Made by a program: the position numbers and the translations under genes. A DNA stretch of 41,403 nucleotides from contig QHBM01000140.1 in assembly GCA_003244145.1 (NCBI GenBank), positions 1 to 41,403 on the forward strand, given 5' to 3'. Below, in pieces: positions 1-7,885 of the stretch (the stretch's first letter is position 1; each line of letters starts with the position of its first letter). Source of the stretch: Chthoniobacterales bacterium (GTDB lineage: Bacteria > Verrucomicrobiota > Verrucomicrobiia > Chthoniobacterales > UBA10450). The notes beneath the pieces are model-generated. The model saw nothing but the letters and a program-made list of their open reading frames with translations, made no database searches and had not been told where the DNA came from.

Positions 1-327
1 ATCATGAACATCATGCTGGTCAGTGTGACCGAGCGAACGCGTGAGATCGGCACCCGCATGGCGGTGGGCGCGCACGGCCGAGATATCCTCACGCAATTTT
101 TGATTGAAGCGATCTCGCTCAGCGCGGTCGGAGGCATCATCGGAATCATCACCGGCATCGTCGCCGCGAAGACCATCGCGGCGATGAAGAACTGGCCGGC
201 GCTCATCTCGCCCACGTCGATCATTCTCGCATTCCTGGTCAGCGCGGGTGTCGGTGTCTTCTTCGGATTTTATCCGGCCCGCAAAGCCGCGCAGCTCGAT
301 CCGATCGACGCCCTGCGCTACGAGTGA
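1..327 (+). CDS. ABC transporter permease, MacB/FtsX type (C-terminal fragment)
   Basis: This is the C-terminal part of an inner-membrane permease of the MacB/FtsX superfamily; the gene runs in from the left edge and the frame is open from base 1. The stretch SVTERTREIGTRMAVGA is the conserved cytoplasmic segment before the last helices of these permeases. Two membrane segments follow (about residues 30-52 and 70-92 of the visible part), and the protein ends in the typical ARKAAQLDPIDALRYE. MacB-type permeases couple a cytoplasmic ATPase to export of peptides, lipoproteins or macrolides. The partner ATPase and the substrate cannot be seen here. The stop is followed closely by the converging caspase-like gene. 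Confidence 0.9.
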   Translation: MMNIMLVSVTERTREIGTRMAVGAHGRDILTQFLIEAISLSAVGGIIGIITGIVAAKTIAAMKNWPALISPTSIILAFLVSAGVGVFFGFYPARKAAQLDPIDALRYE

Positions 328-359
328 AAATGTGGGAGGGCCTTAGTGCCCCGACGGTA

Positions 360-1487
360 TTACGATTTCGAATTGCGGATGCGCTTGGATGGGACCCACT
401 CGTCCCACTTCGAATCGTAGTCGGTGTAATGGATGAAGTGCGCGCCATCCTTTGCTTTCAAGATCGTCGCCGGATACCAACGCTTCTTCCAAAGCACTTC
501 CACCTTCGATCCGGCGGCGTAACGCACCGGTTTGATCGGTTCCAGATCTTCCGGCGCCACCCAAAGGTCTTCGTCCTCTTCGTAGCCGATGAAGTGGATC
601 TTCAGTTTTTCACCGCGCGCTTCCACGATCCGGCAGGCATACCAATCGCCGTTGCTGTCTCGCGCTTTCGCCCGCTCGCCGATCCGCGGATTCGCGAGCG
701 GTTTCGCGTGAGATAGGACCATCTCGCGCTCGAACCCATTCGTCGTGGCGAAGGTCGAGATCTGTTCCTCCGCCGCGGTCATGTCCGCCTCGATGTGGGT
801 CGCAAATTCCGAGAGGGTAACTGCGCCGTCGTGATTCAGGTCCACATAAGCGGCGCCGCGCATCGCGTCGAGCAGCGCTTCCGTAAAAGTCCAATGCTCG
901 GTCGACGACTCACTCGCGGCTGAGCTGCTCACACAGCCATAAGCGGGACCGTCCTTCTGTTTCGCGATGGCCTGCGCGGCCTGGCCCGAGTAGCAGCAGT
1001 CCAGAAACCAAAGCACTCGTTTGCATTTGCTGTCGCGCTTGATCTGGCCCGGGATCGAATTGACCGACCAGCCTTCTACCTCGTTATCGCCCGCGTCGTA
1101 GGAGGCGAGGTAAACGTCGTTGCCCCGCTCCGATTGAGTGCCGTGGCCCGCGTAATAGACAATGAGCAAATCGTTCGCGTGCAATTTCTTTAGCTGCGCG
1201 AGAAACGCGCTGTCGATCTGCTGCTGCGTAGCCTGTTTGTCCCTGAGATAAACGATCTGGGTTTCCGGCACTCCGCTTTGCTTAAAGAAATCCACCAGCG
1301 CCGCATCGCGACGGTTCTTCACCGGGAACGAGCCATAAATCTCGGAGTGTTTCCAGCTCAACACCCCGACGACAAAGAGCCAGGTTTTTTCCGGTTGCCA
1401 GCCGAGTTCCTTCGCCGGCGCCGAGCTTGGCGCGAGGCAGGGAAGCAGCAACAGAATGGCAGACCAGCGCGCGAATGAGATTCCCAT
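360..1487 (-). CDS. Secreted caspase-like (peptidase C14) protein with EF-hand and two Tudor-like modules
   Basis: A 375-residue protein starting at the ATG that opens a signal peptide (MGISFARWSAILLLLPC); the upstream in-frame extension reads into a repeat and is rejected. The caspase fold covers about residues 35-240. The catalytic dyad is His115 in YYAGHG and Cys165 in FLDCCYSG, so a cysteine peptidase with metacaspase-like specificity is expected, but activity is an inference. Residues 216-227 (DLNHDGAVTLSE) match an EF-hand calcium loop, which would fit calcium-dependent activation. Two tandem ~50-residue beta-barrel modules follow (about 268-318 and 322-372), each rich in W/Y and ending in a WVxxxxL/I pattern like Tudor-knot or chromo-barrel domains. 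It converges on an ABC permease and is divergent from a rhodanese, with a hairpin repeat between. The biological role is unknown. Confidence 0.85.
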   Translation of the reverse strand: MGISFARWSAILLLLPCLAPSSAPAKELGWQPEKTWLFVVGVLSWKHSEIYGSFPVKNRRDAALVDFFKQSGVPETQIVYLRDKQATQQQIDSAFLAQLKKLHANDLLIVYYAGHGTQSERGNDVYLASYDAGDNEVEGWSVNSIPGQIKRDSKCKRVLWFLDCCYSGQAAQAIAKQKDGPAYGCVSSSAASESSTEHWTFTEALLDAMRGAAYVDLNHDGAVTLSEFATHIEADMTAAEEQISTFATTNGFEREMVLSHAKPLANPRIGERAKARDSNGDWYACRIVEARGEKLKIHFIGYEEDEDLWVAPEDLEPIKPVRYAAGSKVEVLWKKRWYPATILKAKDGAHFIHYTDYDSKWDEWVPSKRIRNSKS

Positions 1488-1563
1488 TTTGTGGCGGACT
1501 GTATCCGATGCCGCTGCAACGACGAAATCGAAACATTCTGAGCGCGGAGCAACAAGGTAGATT

Positions 1564-1673
1564 GGGGAGCGCACGCTTTCAGCGTGCTGGCGATGGTGTT
1601 TCACCATCGCGAACTTTTGAAAGATTGTTTCGGCGACACCCCGAAACCAGCACGCGGAACGCGTGCGCTCCCC
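1564..1673. repeat. Nested-hairpin intergenic repeat, family A, copy 1
   Basis: Terminal 27-base inverted arms (1564-1590 and 1647-1673) match at 25 of 27 positions. Each arm can also fold on itself around GCACGC/GCGTGC. Inside lie a perfect CGATGGTG-TTT-CACCATCG hairpin and a GTTTCGG/CCGAAAC hairpin. The arms are almost the same as those of the element at 26193-26355, so this is a dispersed family. It sits between the divergent caspase-like and rhodanese genes. Confidence 0.85.
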
Positions 1674-1727
1674 AGAACTAATCTTCAACGCGGTTGATCC
1701 TTCGATGCCGCCGTCCGAAGTTCGCCT

Positions 1728-2096
1728 ATGTCACAACCGAATCGTTTTCAGAAACTGGTCGCGCAAGCGAAGCAACACATCACAGAGATCTCACCGACTG
1801 ACGCGCTGAACCAGGCGGAAGGTGGCGAAGCGGTGTTGATCGATGTGCGCGAAGAGAACGATTGGCGCGAAGGTCACGCGAAAGGGGCGAAGCATCTCAG
1901 CCGCGGCGTCATCGAGTTGGAAATCGAGGAACAAATTCCCGACGTGAAAACGTCGATCATTTGTTATTGCGGCGGTGGAAGCCGTTCGGCGCTCGTCGCG
2001 GAAAGCCTGCAGAAGATGGGGTATGAGAACGTCCGTTCGCTGGCCGGTGGAATGCGCGCCTGGAAAGAAGCCGGCTTAGCGAGCGCGAAAGACTGA
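1728..2096 (+). CDS. Single-domain rhodanese (sulfurtransferase)
   Basis: A 122-residue cytoplasmic protein with one rhodanese domain over nearly its whole length. The active-site loop CGGGSR (catalytic Cys81) would carry the persulfide; DVREENDW (residues 39-46) and the C-terminal AGGMRAWKEAG are family signatures. Such proteins move sulfane sulfur between thiosulfate or other donors and thiol acceptors, but the acceptor is not known. There is no signal peptide or membrane segment. A second, membrane-anchored rhodanese lies at 31146-31715. The gene is divergent from the caspase-like gene. Confidence 0.9.
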   Translation: MSQPNRFQKLVAQAKQHITEISPTDALNQAEGGEAVLIDVREENDWREGHAKGAKHLSRGVIELEIEEQIPDVKTSIICYCGGGSRSALVAESLQKMGYENVRSLAGGMRAWKEAGLASAKD

Positions 2097-2200
2097 AGGG
2101 GATTTGCGTTTGCTTATCCTTTCTCCTTTCCAGTTTCCACCTGCTGCTTTTCGTTGACGGCCCTGATAGGCTTGCTGCCGACTCTCTCCGTTGAACATTT

Positions 2201-2683
2201 ATGTCGCTCGAACAATTATCTTATCTCGCGCAGATTATTGGCTCGGTGGGCGTCGTTCTGTCGCTTGTTTTTGTGGGCCTGCAGGTCAGACACAACACTG
2301 CCGCGCTCCAGCGCGACGAACACAATTCCACGATGGCGCAATGGACAGTGATCCGCATGGCCATCGCCGGGAATCGCGACATTGCGGAGTTCATGACCGC
2401 CGGCCTTCGCGGAGAGAGCGCCCTCGACGCTGCCGATCAACTGCGGATGGAGCAGATGCTGGCTGAACACGCCTGGGCGGCCTTTCATATCTGGGACAGA
2501 ACGCAGCGCTGCTTATTCCCGAAAGGGACGTTCGAGTTGACGTGCGGCCCGCTCTTGAGCGAGGTGCTCCGGACGCCGCGCGGCGGCGCCTGGTGGCGAA
2601 AAGCCAAGACGGCGGGCTTCATTCCCGCGTTTGTCGCTGACGTAGACGGGGTGCTCGCCAGGAACGAAGGCGGAGAATCTTAG
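2201..2683 (+). CDS. Hypothetical protein with one N-terminal membrane helix
   Basis: A 160-residue protein of unknown function. The ATG start follows a roughly 100-base spacer with no strong Shine-Dalgarno sequence. Residues 6-28 form a membrane helix (LAQIIGSVGVVLSLVFVGLQ) followed directly by VRHNTAALQ, a layout common in a widespread family of uncharacterised bacterial membrane proteins. The remainder is helical and soluble, with no catalytic motif that I recognise. It lies one base upstream of the DUF4337 gene, so the two are very probably co-transcribed and may act together at the membrane. Confidence 0.75.
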   Translation: MSLEQLSYLAQIIGSVGVVLSLVFVGLQVRHNTAALQRDEHNSTMAQWTVIRMAIAGNRDIAEFMTAGLRGESALDAADQLRMEQMLAEHAWAAFHIWDRTQRCLFPKGTFELTCGPLLSEVLRTPRGGAWWRKAKTAGFIPAFVADVDGVLARNEGGES

Positions 2684-2684
2684 C

Positions 2685-3209
2685 ATGCCAGACACGCCCA
2701 GTATTCCGCCGGCGAAAGACCCGTTTGAAAAAAGGGTCGCGCTGACCATCGCCATCATCGCGATCAGCAACTCATTCGTGGCGAACCTGGGCGACAACGC
2801 CAAGACCTCCTCCATCCTCAAGACCAGCGACTCGTTAGACCAATGGGGCTATTTTCAGGCTAAGAGCACCAAGGCCCAGATCGCGGCCATGCACGGCGAT
2901 ATTCTCATGCGGCTGTCGACCGATGAACGCGCCGGGGACACGAGAAGCCAGGCGATCAAGCTCGGCCAGGAGGCGCGGCGTTACGATGTGGAGAAGGCCG
3001 AAATAAAAACAAAGGCGGAAGGGCTTGCGGGAGAAGCGGCGCACTTTTCCGCGATCAACAACCGCTGCGATCAGGCCTCGCTTCTTCTTCAAATCGCCGT
3101 GGTCATTTGCTCTGTCTCGATCCTGGCCCAGTCGCATAAGTTTTGGTGGCTGGGCATGTGCCTGGGAGTCGCCGGCGTCGTCGTCGGCGCCACCGCCTAT
3201 TTCATCTAA
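2685..3209 (+). CDS. DUF4337 family membrane protein
   Basis: A 174-residue protein with the layout of the DUF4337 family: an N-terminal hydrophobic segment after EKRVALTIAIIAI, a central charged helical region with the recognisable DQWGYFQAKS motif, and two C-terminal membrane helices (about residues 128-150 and 153-173). The central part is probably a coiled coil outside the bilayer. No function is known for the family. It starts one base after the preceding gene's stop. A variant of the CTCGTTAGGC word (CTCGTTAGAC, 2831-2840) lies in its coding sequence and encodes Ser-Leu-Asp. Confidence 0.8.
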   Translation: MPDTPSIPPAKDPFEKRVALTIAIIAISNSFVANLGDNAKTSSILKTSDSLDQWGYFQAKSTKAQIAAMHGDILMRLSTDERAGDTRSQAIKLGQEARRYDVEKAEIKTKAEGLAGEAAHFSAINNRCDQASLLLQIAVVICSVSILAQSHKFWWLGMCLGVAGVVVGATAYFI

Positions 3210-3442
3210 GCCGGGAGTAGGTGTCCGCAGGGCCGCGCAGGTTCGCTTATGTGAGGAGACGCATGCTGGGAGGGCATTGAGGGTTGCCAAATGTTAAATA
3301 TTTAGACGCGACCCCAATTTCCTTGGACACCGCCCTCACTCCGCCTTGAACTCCCTCCCTCCTAGCTCAAGACTTCCCAAAACTGCGGACAACGTGTCGA
3401 GGTACAACAGTTAGGCCGCCGTTTTGATCCCGAATTCGCCAC

Positions 3443-4345
3443 TCATTTGCGCGGCGGACGTCGATAAAAGCGCATGTTATTTTTCGCCTCATATTCCCTG
3501 AGACGCTGCTCACTTTCGCGGAATGGCTTGAGAAAGATGTCCGATGGAACAAGAAGGCGAAGTTTCTTCTCTGGGATGTCAAACTCGCCAACAAAGTAAT
3601 CCATGCCGATGTAGAGCTTCTGCTGGTCAGGCGACAGAACAGCCGAGGTAGGACGATACCACCACGGGTTTTGCAACAATGTGGTGCTCTTCCGGTCGCG
3701 GCTGATTGCAACGATCGAATTTGGAGACGTGACGAACATTGTGCCATCGCGGCGGGTCGAGATGGTGCACGGTGCGGCTGGTAACTCCACGACGGTGGAG
3801 GCCCGCCAGCGCTCACCGGCCTCGGGTCGAGCGATCCGGATAATGGAGCCGCGGGAATAGCCCATATGGTCCAAGCCTTGGATGGCGTAGAGACCGTCCA
3901 AGCTGGAAAAAAAGTGGACCACTTGGTGATCGGAGATTTTGTAATTCTGTTTCCCGTCACGGCTAAACCAATAGAGCGCGGCTCCAAACTCGCCTTGATT
4001 GAAGCCTACAAGCCAGCCCTCATCAACGCGCATAAATGCGGTTTCAGGCCCTGCGGAAAAGTCCTCCGTTTTCGGCTCGAATTTTGGGCGCTCCTTGTTG
4101 TCCGGGCGTGGCTCGGACGCGAGCTGCGCATAGACTAGATCGTGCTCGACGAAGACGCGCCATTCATACGATTTGGAGAGGGTTGAAGCAGCCTCGAACC
4201 AAGCAGTCAGGCGGTATTCGTCAGTTTCAGGAGGGGGGGTGACACTCTTCCACCGTCGGACCTCGCGTGAATACTCTGGATCGGCGGCCCAACTCGCGGT
4301 GAAAGCGATCCCCAAGAAGCTAATCACTAAAGGTGAGCAACGCAT
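3443..4345 (-). CDS. Secreted protein of unknown function
   Basis: A 300-residue protein; I chose the ATG that opens a clean signal peptide (MRCSPLVISFLGIAFTASWA). An ATG 17 codons upstream would place CTCGTTAGGC inside the gene and bury the signal peptide. The mature part has repeated short beta-strand patterns (GEFGAALYWFSRDG, DGTMFVTSPNSIVAISRD, PDQQKLYIGMDYFVGEFD) that suggest a beta-propeller-like fold. I do not recognise the family. The gene is lower in GC and uses more AT-ending codons than its neighbours, suggesting acquisition. On its own strand it is bracketed by CTCGTTAGGC just before the start and GCCTAAC 26 bases after the stop (3410-3416). The 233 bases downstream (3210-3442) hold nothing else that I can identify. 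Confidence 0.7.
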   Translation of the reverse strand: MRCSPLVISFLGIAFTASWAADPEYSREVRRWKSVTPPPETDEYRLTAWFEAASTLSKSYEWRVFVEHDLVYAQLASEPRPDNKERPKFEPKTEDFSAGPETAFMRVDEGWLVGFNQGEFGAALYWFSRDGKQNYKISDHQVVHFFSSLDGLYAIQGLDHMGYSRGSIIRIARPEAGERWRASTVVELPAAPCTISTRRDGTMFVTSPNSIVAISRDRKSTTLLQNPWWYRPTSAVLSPDQQKLYIGMDYFVGEFDIPEKKLRLLVPSDIFLKPFRESEQRLREYEAKNNMRFYRRPPRK

Positions 4346-4350
4346 AGAAG

Positions 4351-4360
4351 GCCTAACGAG
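4351..4360 (-). repeat. CTCGTTAGGC word, copy 1
   Basis: Exact copy on the minus strand, ending five bases before the start codon of the secreted-protein gene. This would be part of its 5' leader. Confidence 0.9.
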
Positions 4361-4500
4361 AATTTGGTGGCATAATGACGCAAACAAAGGCGTCATCGGG
4401 GCGTCTATTTCTTGTCGTTACCGGGGAGAGTGTGCTAAAAAGGTGCACTAAGCGCGATGTTAATCCCCTTCAGTGAACCCGCAAGATCAAACTCTTTGAT

Positions 4501-5301
4501 CTATCCACCTACAGCCTGATAATGGCCGAGCCCGCGCTTCCACATGTAACGAGCGGCGGACCAGGTTAGGAAGACCCAGCCGGCCTGGATCGCGAGAGCT
4601 TGTCCCATCTCCGCGCCGCGCAGGCGTTCCATGAAAATCGCGATCGGACAAAACAACTCATAATAAAAGGGCAGCCATTTCATCACGGCCTGGATGCCGG
4701 CCGGCATGATGTCGACCGGAAACATCTGGCCGCCGAGAAAATATTCGAAGGAGTAAACGATGAAAACAATGGTGGAGATTTCCAGAATCCAGAAGGCGAA
4801 GAGCGCGAGAGTGTAGGTGATGAAGAACTGCATCAGCGCGGCCATGACCAGTGAAAGGAAGGCGCAAAAGTAAGTCAGCGTGTGCGACGGCAGGGAAAGG
4901 TAGTCGCGGAAATAAAATAGAATCAGCGCGATCGGCGGGATGGTAACCGCGGTGAAAACGAGACGGCCGCTCAGGAAAATGCTGAAGCGATAGGCGAGGT
5001 AGTTGACCGGCTTAGTCAGGAAGGAGTTGATCTGGCCTTCGCGGATGTCGGAGGCGATCTGCCATTCGTCTTCTGTGGGAGTGACGAGGTTCGAGACTAC
5101 GATCGTAAGAAGGTAGTAGTAGATCATCGAGCCATAGGTGTAGCCATTCATGCCGCCACCCGGTTCTCGAAAAACCGCGCGCCAGAGAAAGACCGTGCCG
5201 GCGAGGGGAATCAGGCCGAAGACGGCGCGGAGAAAATAATTCCAGCGATACACGAACGTGTTCTGGAGCCCGAGGTTGAAGACGATAAGATATTTTCTCA
5301 C
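4501..5301 (-). CDS. ABC-2 type transporter permease (DUF990 family)
   Basis: A 266-residue integral membrane protein with about six helices, matching the DUF990-type ABC-2 permeases (sequence around SDIREGQINSFLTKPVNYLAYRFS is characteristic). These work as pairs with a related permease and a cytoplasmic ATPase to export an unknown substrate. Neither partner is visible here, so this is an orphan subunit within the window. The start is GTG and overlaps the stop of the upstream DUF2238 gene in a GTGA tetranucleotide, showing translational coupling. It is the last gene of the mfd-surA-pdxA operon; the acquired-looking secreted-protein gene follows downstream, where partner genes might be expected. 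Confidence 0.85.
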   Translation of the reverse strand: MRKYLIVFNLGLQNTFVYRWNYFLRAVFGLIPLAGTVFLWRAVFREPGGGMNGYTYGSMIYYYLLTIVVSNLVTPTEDEWQIASDIREGQINSFLTKPVNYLAYRFSIFLSGRLVFTAVTIPPIALILFYFRDYLSLPSHTLTYFCAFLSLVMAALMQFFITYTLALFAFWILEISTIVFIVYSFEYFLGGQMFPVDIMPAGIQAVMKWLPFYYELFCPIAIFMERLRGAEMGQALAIQAGWVFLTWSAARYMWKRGLGHYQAVGG

Positions 5302-5930
5302 GATACGTTTTCTTCTGCCGCGCTAAGCCGGCGCAGCGCGCGATCGTGAAGATGGGAGAAGAACAAGAGCGCGCAAATGGCGCCTATCAGCGCCATCAAC
5401 ATATCTCCCTGTGTGTCCCAGACATCGCCCTGGCTTCCGATAAAATCGTTCGCGGCGCTGCCGGTGAGGATCGCCATCCACCATTCGATCAATTCGTAGA
5501 AGGCGCTGATGGCGAGACAGACGCAGGCGATCAGAAAGGGCATCCATTTTTTCCGCTGCAAGATGTTGAGCCGCACAAACAGCTCGCGCGCGATCAAGGC
5601 CGGCACGAATCCCTGGAGAAAATGACCGAGGCGGTCGTAGTGATTGCGTTGCCAGCCGAAGATCGGGCGCAGCCAATCGAAGAAGGGCACGCGCGCATAG
5701 GTGTAATGCCCTCCCACGCAAAGGACGCAGATGTGAAGGGTGATTAAAGTGTAAAGCAAAGTCGTCAACCGGAAGCGGTGGTAAGTGGCAACGAGAAGCA
5801 CGATGGCGGCGAGACCGGGCGCGACTTCCAGCCACCAGGTGAAACGGTCGTGCGGCTGCCAGCCCGACCAGGCCAGGACGATTGCCACCATCAACAAAAG
5901 AAGGAGATGCGACGTGCGCGCGTTTTTCAT
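5298..5930 (-). CDS. DUF2238 membrane protein (YjdF-like)
   Basis: A 210-residue inner-membrane protein with about six helices. The signature [19 protein letters not shown], followed by FYELIEWW and [13 protein letters not shown], is that of the DUF2238/YjdF family. The conserved acidic and histidine residues in those helices suggest a catalytic or ligand-binding site within the membrane, but no reaction is established. The ATG overlaps the pdxA stop as ATGA and its own stop overlaps the next gene's GTG. The frameshift in pdxA stops translation about 180 bases before this start, so coupling from pdxA would be lost. Confidence 0.85.
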   Translation of the reverse strand: MKNARTSHLLLLLMVAIVLAWSGWQPHDRFTWWLEVAPGLAAIVLLVATYHRFRLTTLLYTLITLHICVLCVGGHYTYARVPFFDWLRPIFGWQRNHYDRLGHFLQGFVPALIARELFVRLNILQRKKWMPFLIACVCLAISAFYELIEWWMAILTGSAANDFIGSQGDVWDTQGDMLMALIGAICALLFFSHLHDRALRRLSAAEENVS

Positions 5931-6209
5931 GAGGGGGAATTTTCCGGTGCGAGTTCCACCGCGAGGTTGATTGCCGCGATCATGCTATCGGGTCGGGCCA
6001 CACCTTTGCCCGCGATTTCGAAAGCGGTGCCGTGGTCGGGGCTGGTGCGCGGAAAGGGAAGACCCAGGGTGACGTTCACTCCTTCATGGAAGGCATGGAG
6101 CTTCAACGGAATCAAACCTTGATCGTGATACATGCAGAGAACGCCATCCCAATCGCCGTTGGCAGCATTGTGGAAAACCGTGTCGGGCGAGAAGGGGCCG
6201 GAGACGATT

Positions 6210-6230
6210 GCGGAATGCGGAATGCGGATT
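6210..6230. repeat. Heptamer tandem repeat inside pdxA
   Basis: Three consecutive seven-base units on the plus strand, GCGGAAT, GCGGAAT, GCGGATT. Seven is not a multiple of three: gain of one unit or loss of two would restore the pdxA frame, while loss of one would not. Confidence 0.9.
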
Positions 6231-6666
6231 GTAGTTCTTCGATGGCGGGGGAGATGGTTTCTATCTCTTCGCGACCCAGGGCGCCGGACTCGCCGGCGTG
6301 AGGATTGAGGCCAGCGACGGCGATCCGTGGCTGGGCAATTCGCCGCCGGCGAAGAAAATCAGCGAGGAGCAAACCGACGCGGACGATCTCATCTTTCTTC
6401 AACGCCGCGGATACGTCGCGCAAAGGAAGATGGGCGGTGACGAGCGCGACGGTGAGTTTTCCGCCGGTCAGCAGCATGGCGAAATTCTTGACGCCGCACC
6501 GATCGGCGAAGAACTCGGTCTGGCCCGGAAAGGCAAAACCGATTTCATACATGCGGGCCTTGTGGATCGGCCCGGTCACGACCGCGTCGATCTCCCCGCG
6601 GCGCGCGAGCGCCACGCTTTCTTCCAGGGCGCGGAGTGCAGCGTGCGCTGTTTCCTTAGTCGGTTT

Positions 6667-6676
6667 GCCTAACGAG
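6667..6676 (-). repeat. CTCGTTAGGC word, copy 2
   Basis: Exact copy in pdxA, in the sense direction, read as TCG-TTA-GGC (Ser-Leu-Gly). Confidence 0.9.
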
Positions 6677-6895
6677 CAGTCAACTGGTTCTCCAATGACC
6701 GAATACTCCGCATCCGCCGGCAATCGGCCGGAGGCGAGGGCGGCCCGCACAATCTCGGGACCGATGCCGGCAGGATCGCCCAGAGTGATGCCGATGCGTT
6801 TCAAAGTAGCGCATTCTCACCAACGAGGCCGCGAGCCGCAAGATGGATCGCGGCAGGTGGAGAGTCAGAGAAGCGAACGAAGCTTCCGCGTCGAA

Positions 6896-7882
6896 TCAGA
6901 ACGTCCGGATGTAGGCTTTCTGCCGGAGGCCGGCGAGCCAGAGCTCCTGCTGCCGTTGCGATTCCTCCTGCATCAATTTCTTTTCGATCTCCGGACGCAT
7001 CTTGGCCAGCGAGGGCGTGTCGCCGCCTCGTTTCTCTTCCACCTTCAGAATGTAATAGTTCGGCCCCAGCTCGATCACGTGGCTGACTCGCCCGGTCGGG
7101 AGATTAAATGCAACTTTCTCCAGCGGCCCCGCCAGCGTCTTGCGCTCGACCCAGCCCCAATCGCCGCCGAGATCGCGCGTGCTGTCTTCCGAATACATTT
7201 GCGCCATGCGGTCGAACGGCGCGCCGTCCGCGAGTTTCCCGAGAATTTCCTCTGCGATGGCCTTTTGCGCGGCGGCATTCCCCTCGGCCGCATGGGTCGG
7301 AATCATGATCAGGCGCAACTTCACCTGCTCCTTCGAGGTGAATTCCGCTTTGTGCTTCGCGTAATACTCGTTGATTTTCGTCGGCGAAATCATCGTCACG
7401 GGCTTGACGTTCTTGCCGCGCATGGCCTGGACGATGATCTTATCCATCTCCATTTTCTTGAATTCGCTCAGCGAATAATTCTGCGCCTGCAGGGTCTTGA
7501 TGAACGTGTTTCGGTCGCCGCCGAAATCCTCGCGAATGATGTCTTGCACGCGTTGCTCCACGAAGTATCCCGGCAATTCGTATTTCTCTTTGCGGAAAGC
7601 CTGCACGATCAACTGGCGATCGATCAGATCCTTGAGGGCCAGGTCTCGCGCTTCCTTGATTTGTTTAGCCAGCTCGTCGCCGGTAAACTGACTGCGCAGC
7701 AATCGCTCGCGGGGCGCGGAGACTCCGCGAACTTGCGAGTAGGTGATCACTTCGCCATTCACGATCGCCGCGATGCCGTCGATAACTTTGGCTTCTTCTT
7801 CGGCTGCGAGCGCGCCCCGGCAGAGCGGCGAAACCAGAAGGGTCGCCGCGACCAAAAGACCGAGAAAAAACGGGCGAATCAT
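6896..7882 (-). CDS. SurA-like periplasmic peptidyl-prolyl isomerase
   Basis: A 328-residue exported chaperone/foldase. The signal peptide covers about residues 1-27. A SurA-type N-terminal helical chaperone domain follows (VIDGIAAIVNGEVITYSQV, about 33-175), then one parvulin domain (about 185-285) with the conserved YSEDSTRDLGGDWGWV and LPTGRVSHVIE segments. SurA escorts outer-membrane proteins across the periplasm; E. coli SurA has two parvulin domains, so this is the shorter form. It lies three bases after mfd and 91 bases before pdxA, an arrangement close to the E. coli surA-pdxA operon. Confidence 0.88.
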   Translation of the reverse strand: MIRPFFLGLLVAATLLVSPLCRGALAAEEEAKVIDGIAAIVNGEVITYSQVRGVSAPRERLLRSQFTGDELAKQIKEARDLALKDLIDRQLIVQAFRKEKYELPGYFVEQRVQDIIREDFGGDRNTFIKTLQAQNYSLSEFKKMEMDKIIVQAMRGKNVKPVTMISPTKINEYYAKHKAEFTSKEQVKLRLIMIPTHAAEGNAAAQKAIAEEILGKLADGAPFDRMAQMYSEDSTRDLGGDWGWVERKTLAGPLEKVAFNLPTGRVSHVIELGPNYYILKVEEKRGGDTPSLAKMRPEIEKKLMQEESQRQQELWLAGLRQKAYIRTF

Positions 7883-7885
7883 GAT

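Larger units (their letters stand above)
5927..6804 (-). pseudogene. pdxA: 4-hydroxythreonine-4-phosphate dehydrogenase, frameshifted
   Basis: PdxA oxidises 4-phosphohydroxy-L-threonine in pyridoxal 5'-phosphate synthesis. The first part reads correctly from MKRIGITLGDPAGIGPEIV through VTGPIHK, TAHLPL and [10 protein letters not shown] to SPAIEELQ. It then loses frame and stops at 6112. The expected continuation [23 protein letters not shown] and [20 protein letters not shown] lies in another frame and ends properly at 5927. The break is at a heptamer repeat (6210-6230): removing two 7-base units would join the halves exactly as [16 protein letters not shown]. Either the gene is inactivated, it varies by slippage, or the sequence is wrong there. 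The surA-pdxA order matches E. coli and supports the identification. Confidence 0.9.

Noticed and set aside
1488..1688. N-terminal extension of the caspase-like protein
   Set aside because: It reads through the repeat and would hide the signal peptide.
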